Assembly (NCBI GenBank): GCA_945870115.1 | Contig: CAMBRH010000092.1 | Span: 1-11,682, forward strand | Reading direction: 5' to 3' | DNA length: 11,682 nt | Source: Chitinophaga pinensis | Lineage (GTDB): Bacteria; Bacteroidota; Bacteroidia; Flavobacteriales_D; Crocinitomicaceae | Shown: positions 1 to 8,400 of the stretch, in pieces | How the letters are laid out: every line of letters begins with the position of its first letter | Position numbering within the stretch: the first letter of the stretch is position 1 | Translations under genes and position numbers: made by a program | The notes under the pieces: generated by a model | The model's database searches: none | The model's input: only the letters and a program-made list of their open reading frames with translations | What the model was told of the DNA's origin: nothing

Positions 1-24
1 TTAAACGCAAAGTGCGCAAAGTTT
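1..24. repeat. CTTTGCG-type intergenic repeat
   Basis: Read on the minus strand, CTTTGCG occurs twice with a 9-base period (CTTTGCGCACTTTGCG) and is followed by TTTAA. From general knowledge, similar CTTTGCG/CGCAAAG units are scattered between genes in Bacteroidota and some cyanobacteria. It lies downstream of dapB and may extend beyond the window edge. Its function is unknown. Confidence 0.5.
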
Positions 25-56
25 ATTTTATTTATTTTTTAGTTGTTCCTGCTAAG

Positions 57-84
57 TATTCATGACTCATAATTCATAACTCAT
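57..84. repeat. Heptamer tandem repeat (4 units) across the dapB stop
   Basis: On the minus strand four 7-base units follow one another: ATGAGTT, ATGAATT, ATGAGTC, ATGAATA. ATGA is constant and the other three positions vary. The array overlaps the last codons and the TGA stop of dapB (74-76), so one unit supplies the stop codon. AT-rich heptamer arrays of this kind are seen between Bacteroidota genes (recollection, not searched here). The 57-84 and 1-24 repeats share the same gap. Confidence 0.6.
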
Positions 85-802
85 TTTTCAAAACGTCTCT
101 CATTGTAAAAACGCCTTTTTTACCTATGGCCCATTCGGCTGCTAAAACAGCGCCCAAAGCAAAACCATCGCGACTAAAGGCTTCGTGTGTCATTTTTATA
201 CTGTCAACTTCAGATTTATACTCAATCGTATGCGTACCCGGTACATTTGGCAATCGATAAGCTGTTACACTTAGTTGATTTTCATTTACATATGGCTCTT
301 CGTTTTCTCCACAAACCCATGACATATAAGAATCATTATTTTCTAAAATTCCATTTGCCAAAGTTATTGCAGTTCCGCTTGGTGAATCCAGTTTTTGCGT
401 GTGGTGAATTTCTTCAATTTTAGCAACATAATCTGTTTGATTACTCATCAAAGCTGCTAATTTTTCGTTCAATTGAAAGAAAATATTAACCCCAACGCTA
501 AAATTACTTGCATGCAATAATGTACCTTCAACTTGTAAACACAATTCTGAAACTTCAGTTAAATAATCATTCCAACCAGTTGTACCTACTATAATTGGCG
601 TATTTTCAACTAAACTTTTTTTAATGTTTTCGACAGCAATTTGCGGTTTTGTAAATTCAATTACACAATCAACTAAAGAAAAATCTTGCAAATTCAATGG
701 ATTTTCGGATGTAACTTTCCAGGAAATTTGGTGACCACGATTTAGAGCAATCACTTCAATTGCTTTTCCCATTTTGCCATAGCCGATTAATCCTATCCTC
801 AT
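74..802 (-). CDS. dapB: 4-hydroxy-tetrahydrodipicolinate reductase
   Basis: DapB reduces 4-hydroxy-tetrahydrodipicolinate with NAD(P)H in the cytoplasmic lysine and meso-diaminopimelate pathway. The 242-aa protein opens with the Rossmann motif GYGKMG (residues 7-12). GTTGW lies at 73-77, the conserved SNFSVGVNIFF at 99-109, and the catalytic/substrate segment EIHHTQKLDSPSGTA at 131-145, with the His pair at 133-134 and Lys137. The length suits the short Bacteroidota form (E. coli DapB is about 270 aa). The frame stays open upstream to an ATG at 829, but that would add nine residues (MLFLCFKKR) ahead of the Rossmann strand. It would also lie upstream of the predicted -7 box, so the ATG at 802 is preferred. 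luxC-like 891-1937 lies 88 bases upstream on the same strand. Identification is secure. Confidence 0.96.
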   Translation of the reverse strand: MRIGLIGYGKMGKAIEVIALNRGHQISWKVTSENPLNLQDFSLVDCVIEFTKPQIAVENIKKSLVENTPIIVGTTGWNDYLTEVSELCLQVEGTLLHASNFSVGVNIFFQLNEKLAALMSNQTDYVAKIEEIHHTQKLDSPSGTAITLANGILENNDSYMSWVCGENEEPYVNENQLSVTAYRLPNVPGTHTIEYKSEVDSIKMTHEAFSRDGFALGAVLAAEWAIGKKGVFTMRDVLKNEL

Positions 803-817
803 TCTTTTTTTAAAACA

Positions 818-847
818 CAAAAATAGCAAACTCTTTAGAGTTTACAA
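818..847 (-). promoter_or_regulatory. Predicted dapB promoter with dyad in the spacer
   Basis: Minus-strand TATTTTTG (818-825) matches the Bacteroidota -7 consensus TAnnTTTG. TTG (845-847) lies exactly 19 bases upstream, the usual -33 spacing. The start of transcription would fall near 811, leaving a leader of about 10 bases before the ATG at 802. The spacer is almost filled by the perfect palindrome described at 828-843. Prediction from motif and spacing only. Confidence 0.6.
828..843. promoter_or_regulatory. Perfect 7+2+7 dyad between -33 and -7 boxes
   Basis: AAACTCT, a 2-base spacer, then AGAGTTT: all seven arm positions are complementary. It fills 16 of the 19 bases between the predicted -33 and -7 elements of dapB, a typical operator position. 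The alternative is a weak transcription terminator for the upstream acyl-CoA reductase gene, since T-rich sequence follows on the minus strand. Against that, the stem is AT-rich and the loop very short. Confidence 0.35.
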
Positions 848-890
848 GTTATTTAACGAAAATTAAGTAATTTAAAGTCAAAAATTAGCA

Positions 891-1937
891 TTAATTTAAC
901 TCTGACAACCATTTCATCGTATCAACTCCATCAGCATAATCATTTAATGCAGGTTTTTGAGCCTTTCCAAAAGGAATAAAATTACGTCCTACAATCGCCT
1001 GAATATTTTCAGAATTTGATTTTATATATTCTTCCAATTCTGTTTCATTTTCATAATGGTGATAAAATAGCATTGCTAAAGGAGAAAAAAGTTCTTTTGA
1101 TTCTTTAAATAATAAAAAACCATTATCCAAGATTTTTTGTTGTCCCATCAAGTGAATTGCCTTATTATAATCATAATTATTTGCATATTTATGATGATTT
1201 ACAATGTCAGAAAATTCCAAAATCGATTCAATTAAAGTATTCAAATTATAAGCTACAGGTAAAAAAACTTGAGAGACATTTCTACAACCCAAACCAAAAT
1301 AAGTGAAAATATCTTCTCCTAAAAGTTTTAATTCTTCTTTTGTTTCATTTCCAGAAATCACAGCAAGTGACGTTCTATTTTTTCTAAATATATGTGGATA
1401 TTTACCAAAATATTGTTCAAAATAATGCATCGAATTATTACTACCAGTTGCAATAATCGCATCAATATCTCCTAATTTATATTCAGAAATAGTTATTTTT
1501 TCATCTAATTCAGGATTAAATTTCAATAAAATTTTTATAATTGCTGGAAGTAATGTTTTGTCATCCGAACTTAATTTTACTACAGCTTTGCTTCCGCTTA
1601 AAACCACAGAAATAAAATCATGAAATCCAACCAAAGGAATATTCCCAGCCATAATTATTCCAACTCGTTTCGGAGCATGAACAAATGAATAATTTTGTAG
1701 CCATGAATTTAAATTTTCTTCTATTAATAATTCAGACCAAGCTAACAATGATTTTCTAATATTTACTTCTGTGAACCAACCGTTTAGAAAAAATTGTTTT
1801 TTCACAACTTCGTCAATTTCATTAAATTCATTTTCAGTGATTCCAAGTTGAAAACTTGTCCAGGATTTATTTTCGCCTAAAAGTTTAAAAATCGGAGAAA
1901 GATTTGAAAAAGATTTAATTATTGAATTTTGTTCCAT
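891..1937 (-). CDS. Acyl-CoA reductase, LuxC family
   Basis: The LuxC family (Pfam PF05893) belongs to the aldehyde dehydrogenase superfamily. Known members reduce activated fatty acyl groups to aldehydes with NADPH through an acyl-cysteine intermediate. In this 348-aa protein AGNIPLVGFHDF (97-108) is the characteristic N-terminal motif. ATGSNNS (163-169) resembles the nucleotide-binding loop, and FGLGCRNVSQVFLP (214-227) places the likely catalytic cysteine at Cys218. The length is shorter than Vibrio LuxC (about 480 aa) but usual for the stand-alone Bacteroidota version. No luciferase or luxD/luxE gene lies nearby, so bioluminescence is not implied. The true substrate is unknown. The ATG at 1937 follows the tRNA terminator. 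No clear -7 box or ribosome binding site is seen for it. Confidence 0.85.
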   Translation of the reverse strand: MEQNSIIKSFSNLSPIFKLLGENKSWTSFQLGITENEFNEIDEVVKKQFFLNGWFTEVNIRKSLLAWSELLIEENLNSWLQNYSFVHAPKRVGIIMAGNIPLVGFHDFISVVLSGSKAVVKLSSDDKTLLPAIIKILLKFNPELDEKITISEYKLGDIDAIIATGSNNSMHYFEQYFGKYPHIFRKNRTSLAVISGNETKEELKLLGEDIFTYFGLGCRNVSQVFLPVAYNLNTLIESILEFSDIVNHHKYANNYDYNKAIHLMGQQKILDNGFLLFKESKELFSPLAMLFYHHYENETELEEYIKSNSENIQAIVGRNFIPFGKAQKPALNDYADGVDTMKWLSELN

Positions 1938-1969
1938 GACTATTACTGAAATATTTTTACCCTTTTGTC

Positions 1970-2006
1970 TAAAATAAAAAAGTCCAATCCATTTCTGGAT
2001 TGAACT
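1970..2006 (-). terminator. Rho-independent terminator of tRNA-Arg
   Basis: On the minus strand an 11-bp stem (AGTTCAATCCA against TGGATTGGACT, with one U-G wobble) closes a GAAA tetraloop of the GNRA type. It is followed at once by TTTTTATTTT. The stem starts 8 bases after the tRNA 3' end (2014) and ends about 43 bases before the luxC-like start, so it should separate tRNA transcription from the reductase gene. Confidence 0.85.
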
Positions 2007-2013
2007 CTTATTG

Positions 2014-2087
2014 TGACCTCGTCAAGATTCAAACTTGAAACCTCTACAGCCGTAATGTAGTGCTCTATTCAGTTGAGCTACGAAGCC
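2014..2087 (-). tRNA. tRNA-Arg(ACG), CCA not encoded
   Basis: A complete 74-base cloverleaf reads on the minus strand. The acceptor stem is GGCTTCG/CGAGGTC with G2-U71 and U4-G69 wobbles. The D stem is GCTC/GAGC with loop AACTGAATA, the anticodon stem CTACA/TGTAG with loop TTACGGC, the variable loop AGGTT, and the T stem TCAAG/CTTGA with loop TTTGAAT. The discriminator is A73. The anticodon ACG is at plus-strand 2051-2053; A34 would be deaminated to inosine by TadA to read CGU/CGC/CGA. A20, C35 and G36, known arginine identity bases in E. coli, are present. Unusually, position 19 is A (2069) and 56 is U (2031), so the usual G19-C56 tertiary pair becomes A19-U56. The U8-A14, A15-U48, G18-U55 and U54-A58 contacts are kept. 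A strong promoter precedes it and a strong terminator follows, so it looks functional. Confidence 0.95.
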
Positions 2088-2099
2088 TTATTTCGAGTG

Positions 2100-2129
2100 C
2101 AAAGATACTACTTTATTTTATATTTGCAA
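2100..2129 (-). promoter_or_regulatory. Promoter of tRNA-Arg
   Basis: Minus-strand TATCTTTG (2100-2107) fits the Bacteroidota -7 box TAnnTTTG, and TTG (2127-2129) lies exactly 19 bases upstream. Transcription should start near 2093, about six bases before the tRNA 5' end at 2087. This is the best promoter match in the window. Confidence 0.8.
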
Positions 2130-2143
2130 CCAATTTAAAATTT

Positions 2144-2416
2144 TTATTGAATTTCTGCACTCAAACCTCTTTCAAGTAAAGCTGTGCACAAAGGCTCCAA
2201 GGTTTCATATTCACCTCTTTTTACTTGACATTTTCCTTTGTAATGAATTAAATGCGTACATTGTTCAGCCTGCTCAACTTCATGTTTGCAAACTTTTACT
2301 AATGAATCAATTACATGATCAAAGGTATTGAAATCATCATTAAATACAATTAAATCTCGTTGGCTAACTAAAAGTTCAATAGCTTCAATTTCTGGAGAAT
2401 AATCTACTTCTGTCAT
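2144..2416 (-). CDS. clpS: ATP-dependent Clp protease adaptor ClpS
   Basis: ClpS is a small cytoplasmic adaptor that binds N-degron substrates and hands them to the ClpA/ClpC unfoldase for degradation with ClpP. The 90-aa product has the defining segment LIVFNDDFNTFDHVI (22-36), followed by a helix ending in AEQCTHLIHYKGKCQVKRG (50-68). Asn26, Asp27, Asp28 and His58 align with E. coli Asn34, Asp35, Asp36 and His66, which bind the substrate alpha-amino group. The positions matching E. coli Thr38 and the gatekeeper Met40 are Asn30 and Phe32, which as far as I recall is usual in Bacteroidota ClpS. The C-terminal Clp-binding helix region is complete. No clpA lies nearby. The ATG at 2416 sits about 17 bases after a predicted -7 box. 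Confidence 0.93.
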   Translation of the reverse strand: MTEVDYSPEIEAIELLVSQRDLIVFNDDFNTFDHVIDSLVKVCKHEVEQAEQCTHLIHYKGKCQVKRGEYETLEPLCTALLERGLSAEIQ

Positions 2417-2432
2417 TTTAAATATTTTTTTA

Positions 2433-2440
2433 CAAAGTTA
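2433..2440 (-). promoter_or_regulatory. Predicted clpS -7 promoter element
   Basis: TAACTTTG on the minus strand matches TAnnTTTG. A good -33 box is missing at the usual distance: the nearest TTG (plus-strand 2455-2457) is only 14 bases upstream, and the 19-base position reads TTA. Transcription would start near 2426, giving a leader of about 10 bases. An AT-only inverted repeat (2446-2464) overlaps the spacer and -33 region. Confidence 0.5.
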
Positions 2441-2445
2441 GGGAA

Positions 2446-2464
2446 TTTTAATTGCAAATTAAAA
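2446..2464. repeat. AT-only inverted repeat, 8+3+8
   Basis: TTTTAATT, a 3-base spacer, then AATTAAAA form a perfect dyad between the giant gene stop (2469) and the clpS -7 box. It has no GC in its stem and is not followed by a T-tract on the minus strand, so it is a poor terminator. It could be an operator or a chance AT palindrome. Confidence 0.3.
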
Positions 2465-2468
2465 AAAA

Positions 2469-5400
2469 TCAAGGTTTTTCTAAAATACTTTCTCCTTTTT
2501 CCTTCAGAAGTTTTTCAGCTTCAGCTAAAGTAATTCTATCACCATTGTAATACGCAGTGACAAAAGCATCCGTAATTCCTTTTTGAATGACCGCATTTTT
2601 TGTATCCATACAAGCAGATACTGATTGAAAAATTCCGGTTGAATAGCGAATTTTTCCATCTGCAAGTTTTTTAGAAACCACATTTTCAGTGTATTTCAAT
2701 TGTTTTGTTGTTGCTGGTGAATTGTAAGCACCAATTTGAACTGTGTAAAATAATCCCAATTTTGTTTCAACTGCAATTGCTTTTACCGCGTCCTTCCCTT
2801 TGTTGTAATCTGAAACTTTGGAATCTATTGATTTCGATTCTTTAACTTCAGTATTAACAACTTTGATTCCTAATTCCTTTAACTCTTTTTCTTTATTAGT
2901 CTTTTCTTTTGAATCTATCTTTTTGTCATTAGTTATGATAGACAAATTAGCAGAATTGCTTTCAACTTCTGAACTTGGAACACAAAGTCCAGCATTTTGC
3001 AATCTTCTAGCCTCAGAAATTGAAATTCGCTTACCGTCGCAATACGCAACAATAAATGCATCTCTGTAACCAAATTTTCTAATCGATTTTTTAGCATCAG
3101 AAGCAGTCAATAAACTGTTGAAATATCCTGTAATATAACGTGTTACTCCTGTTTTAATAATTTCTCCTGTTACTGGTGTGAATTCTGTAAATAGATTTGA
3201 TTTTAATGGTCTTCTAAAAGCTCCAACTTGAACTCTATAAACCAATCCCATAGGCATTTCTGCACCGATTTTAACCCTCTCACTTACAGATTCTGTTTGT
3301 GGTGTTTCAAATATCTTGAATGGAATAATCGTTGCTGAAATATTAGTATTAAGCACTTTACTATCCACAACTTTTGAACTAGCAACATAATTGGATTCAA
3401 CTCCATCTGCAAACATTTTCTCTAATGTTGCCAATGAATTTTCTGTTTTTGTTAAGTTTTGATAAGTTGCAAGTTTTTCCTTTTCAACTAAATCAACTTC
3501 TTTTAAGTTTTTAGATTTTGCTACAACAATTTCCAATTTGTTTTTCACATTTTGCTGAATGCTTTCACTTGGATTTTTAGCTAAAAGTGAAACCGCTTGA
3601 TTATAATCATTTTTTGCTATTTCTAATTCTTCGTAAGCACTCGTTTTATTTTTAGAAGCATTTGTTTTTTCTTCAAAAGCAACTTTTAATTCAGAATAAT
3701 TTGAATTTTTACTTAAAGAAACTTTTTCTTCTTCAGTGTAATCACCATTTGATTTATCAGAAGAAACAACCAATTTATTTGCATTTTCCTCACTTGTTCT
3801 GACAATAAGCTCAGCTTCAACATTTTTTAATTCAAGTTTCAGTAAATTTAATTGTTTTTCTTTGTTTTCAATTTCCTTAATGATTCTAACTTTTTTCGTT
3901 TTATCACTTTCTGTTTTTTGTGCAGTTTTTAATTGCTCAATTGCTTGTTTCATGTCAGAAATATCAACTGAAATTATTCCTTTTCGTCTTATCAAAGAAT
4001 TTTTACTTTCTAAAGATAAACTTGTTGCTTTTGCATCGACTGTTTGAAGAGAAGTAATATCTTTTAATAATTGTGATGAATAAGAAACATTTTCTAAGTT
4101 TTTAACATTATCAGCTTGTAACCCTTTAATTTCTTTTAGTATTTCTTCTTTTCGGGAATCTTTTTTGGTTTTTAAAAGTTCTTTTTGCAAAGTATTAATT
4201 TCAGTTTCATTACGAACAACAATAGCCAAAGCCAATGTATCTTGAATAAAAATTGACTTATCCACTAGGCTTGAAGCATTCGCAGACATTGCTTTTGAAG
4301 CCAAATCTTTGTTTTTTGTTACTAGGTTTACTTTATTTTCTGAAGATTTATCAGTAATTTCAATTTGTTTTTCTTGGTTTACAATTAATTCTTCCTTCAG
4401 TTTCTTTTCATCCTTTTTGGAAATAGCTGGATTTGAAAGTTGATCTAAAATTGACTTTTCATTCGTTTTCAATTCTGTCAAAATTGGATCTTCAACAAAA
4501 GTTTGATTTGAAACTGAATTATTTGTATTTAAATCAGTGTTATTTGTTGATTTTGAATTTTGATTGTTGCTGTCATTTTTTGCTAAAGAAGGATTTTTAA
4601 TCTGTTCTACCCTACTCTTAGATTCTGCTATCAATTCAACTAAAACTTCATTTTCCGCATTTAATTTTAAATCTTCTTTAATCGCATTTTGTTTCTCATT
4701 AGCCGCTTTTTTTGCTGTCAAATTTGTTTGAAGCTCTTCTTCTCGCTTAACATTTAATTGATTAATCTCCGAAATATTTTCTGGGTTTTCCCGCATTTCA
4801 GATTTGTAATTTTTGTCAACTGCAGATAATAATTCTTCTTTTTTAATTGTAGCTTTTATTTCCTTTTGAACAAAGATTTTTGAATCATTTTCACGTTTTT
4901 CACTCGCTTCTTTTATAGCTACATAGGAATCTTTTTTATTTATCAGACTTGTATCTGCTGGATTTTTTTGAATCAATTTTTCTAAAGATGTCAATTTTAC
5001 ATCAGTCAAACTTTGCAATTTATTTTCTTCGACAATTAATTTTTCTTGTTTAGACTTTTCACTTGTCGATTTAGAACTTTTTATTGCTTCAGTATTTTTC
5101 TCAAAACTTGGACTAATAGTTTTTATCACATTTAAATCAGCAATTATAGCACTATTTTCATTTTTAACATCTGTTATATTAGAATCAGTTGTTTTAGAAT
5201 CAATTGCTTTAGAATCCTCTGTTTTTATTTCAGTATTTACAAGGGAAGGATTTTTTATTTGCTCTGTTCTAAGTTTAGAATCCTCCATTAATTCAGCTAA
5301 AACTTGATTTTCAGCACTTAATTTCAAATCCTCTTTTAAGGCAACTTTCTTAGCATTCGCTTCGATTTTTGCAGTTAATTTTTCTTGTAATTTTACTTCG

Positions 5401-8400
5401 CTTGCAACATTTTGCTTATTCTCTTTAATCTCGTTAGAATAGATTTTGTCGACTTCTGCTAATAAATCCTCTTTTTTTATTGACGCTTTTATTTCATTTT
5501 GTAACAATTGCTTTGATTCATTTTCTCGATCTTCACTTTGTTGCTTGATAGCTAAAATACTTTCTTTCTTGTTCAATAAACTTGTATCAGCAGGATTTTT
5601 TTGAATCAACTTTTCAAGTTCAGTTAATTTAACTTCAGCAGATTTTTGCAAGTTATTTTCTTCTGAAATTAAATTTTCTTGTTTTTGCTTTTTATCTAAA
5701 GTAGTAGAATTTTTTATTTCATTTGTTTTTTTCTCATAATTTGGTGAAATTTCAACTATATTTTTGACATCAATTTCAGAACTTGAAGTTTTATTATCTC
5801 GTATTTTGTTATCTATAGTCTTATTATCATTCGTTTTATTATCAATGGTTTTATTTATATTCGTTTTATTATCAATGGTTTTATTTTCACTAACATTTGC
5901 CCTTGAACTACCGTTCAAGGTATCAAAGCTATCGCTTTTCTTATCAATTTGAATTCCAAGAACTTTAAGTTCTGCATCTTTTTCAGCTTGCGTTTTTTCT
6001 TTTGTTGTTTTATTGTCTGTAACTTTACTATCAACGATTTTATTATCTAAAGTTTTAATATTATTAATTTTATTATCAGCGGTTTTAAGGTCTTGTTTTT
6101 CAGCAATGTAATCGTCTTTAACTTTCGTGTCAGAAATACTAAAAGAAGCCATTCCCATTGTTCTTTTTTCAATTCTTTTATCCGTCTCTTCTAATAATTC
6201 TTTTATTAAACTCAATTCATGTTTAATCGTTTCATCTGATGGATCTTTCGCAAAATCTCTTTGAAGTTTATCTTTTTCTTTAGATAATAATTTGATAAAT
6301 TCATGGTCCTCAGACTGTGCTTTATCCATTTTCTGATTTTCTGTCAATTTACTGTCCTCATCAACTGTCATTAAAATTGCAAAATGATTTGGTTTTACAC
6401 GATTTGCAAATTGAGCAGTTGATAATTTCTTTTCTGGATTTGTTTCAGGAAACTTTTTTTCCAATTCGACTTGAAAACTTAAAATATTATTATTTAGATT
6501 TTCGTTCAATTTAACCAAATTATCCAATTTCTTTTTTAATTCAGCGTCTTTTGGATTTTGTTTTAAAGCTTCCTCTGTAGTATTTATTTCTTTAGAAAGT
6601 TGGAATTTCAAGTATTTTTCTTCTTTCTGTGTATATTTTAATTTTTGTTCTTCCGTTAACTGTGAATCTTTTGCAATTGCGTCAATGTTTTTTTCATAGT
6701 CTGGAGTTAACAAACTTGCTATCTCTTTTTCATTAGCATTTAAACTTACTTTTTTAACCACAGATTTTTTGGAATTATCTGTATTTTTTGGTACATAAGT
6801 TTGTGCAGCGAGATCAATTCCTAAAGTTTTTGATTGTTCTTCAACATAAGCTTTCAAGGTTCTGGCATTTTGAGTATCTGTTTCAGAAAGAGATTTTTGA
6901 GCATCAGTTGAATTTGTTGCAGTTGTTGGAGCTTTAGAATTTATGATTTCTTGTAAATACGCTAACTTTTTTTCAATTTTTGTTAAGTCATCCTTTTGAG
7001 TTAGTAATTTTGTGTCAACCGTTTTTAATTCTTCATCTGTATATTTAATTTCCCCTTGTTTGTCTTCAATTTTCTTTTGAATAGCAGGCTGGTCTTTCGC
7101 TTTTGCGTCAGCCATTTTTATATCTAAATCCAACAATTCATTTTTGGCTCTGATTTTCATATCCAAAAATTCCTTTTGTTTTGCTAACGTTTTTTTGATA
7201 TCCTCTCTTTTAGTAACCAATTGATTAACTAATGATTCAGAGGCTAAAACTGTTTTATCCTTTTGTAAATCTAAAATATAAGCTTTATTATCATTTATTT
7301 CTTGCGCCATTACTGCAAATTCCTTTTTATCAAAAGCTTCAGAAATTTGATTTGCCATAGCTTTTGCTTTATCAGCTTCAGCTTGACTAGTTTTTACAAC
7401 TTTGGCAATAGAATCTGCGTAAGGAATCAATAATTTGCTTTCTTTTTCTTTAGAATTTAATTCATTAACTATTGAAGCAGCTTTCTCAATTAACAACTTT
7501 TTATCATCCCCCGATTTTGAGTCAGCCATGGCAACAGTCGTTTTCAATTCAGCTTGTAAACTGCCTATTTCTTTTACATTTTCAAGTACTTTATCTATTG
7601 CTTTACGTTGTACTTCCTGTAGGTTTTTAGTTTGATTATCTTGGTTTTCAGCAAGTTTTACAATATTTTCTTTTACTTCTTTGTCTGTTTGTTTTACATA
7701 ACCAATTTGTGCGTAAATTTCTTTATTCTCACTACTTTTATCTAAAGCATTTAAGTCAAATTGTTGTGAATTTGGATTTAACTCAGAACGAACACGAGCA
7801 ATTTCTGTCATCGTTCCTTGCGAATCTTCAACATTTTCATCAAATAAATTCACAATTCGAACAGTTTCTCCAGCTTCCGTTTTTTCGTGAATCATTTTTT
7901 GCTTCAATGGTTTAAAATCTGCTAAAAAAGGGACATTAATGGTAGATTTAAAAACTTCATCACCATCATCTACTCGGATTTGAAATTCATACTTTCCGCC
8001 TTTAGGAAATGTCATAAGTACATTTGCTTTTTCATTAGAATTAAATGTTCCAATTTTTGCATTTGTTACAAAATCATAAATTTCAACAGAAACTTTTTTG
8101 TTTTCAGGATTTATTGTTGAAGAAAATGCTGATTTTATTACTGCAATTTGAATTGGAACTTCAGAAACTCGCACTTTGTAAACATAAATTTTGCCGTCCA
8201 AACTTTGTCTTGAAGATGCAAAATATGCGTTCTTATCTAAAGAATCAACTATATAAAATAAATCATCATCTGGTGAAGAAATAGCAAAATCTAAATTTTC
8301 TGCTGGACCAAAAGTATTTGCTTGTTTATCATATTTTGAACGATAAACGTCAAAACCACCCATTGAATTATGACCTTTTGAACAGAAGTACAAGTATTTA

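Noticed and set aside
187..423. Open frames on the plus strand opposite the real genes (also at 2818, 3862, 5764, 6317, 7435, 7709, 8045, 8318)
   Set aside because: They are antisense shadows of well-supported minus-strand genes. None shows a recognisable domain or a convincing start.
803..829. Longer DapB start at the ATG at 829
   Set aside because: It would add nine residues before the Rossmann strand, and it lies upstream of the predicted -7 box, so the transcript would not include it.
891..1937. Bioluminescence (lux) operon
   Set aside because: Only a LuxC-family reductase is present; no luciferase subunits or other lux genes are in the window.
2014..2087. tRNA-Arg as a pseudogene because of the odd loops
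   Set aside because: All stems pair, the two loop changes compensate each other, and promoter and terminator are strong.
2446..2464. AT-only hairpin as terminator of the giant gene
   Set aside because: No GC in the stem and no T-tract after it on the minus strand; the T-run lies before the hairpin. Kept only as an inverted repeat.
5787..5885. CRISPR-like array
   Set aside because: The period is 15/30 bases with no unique spacers, and it is in frame inside a long coding region, so it is a coding tandem repeat.
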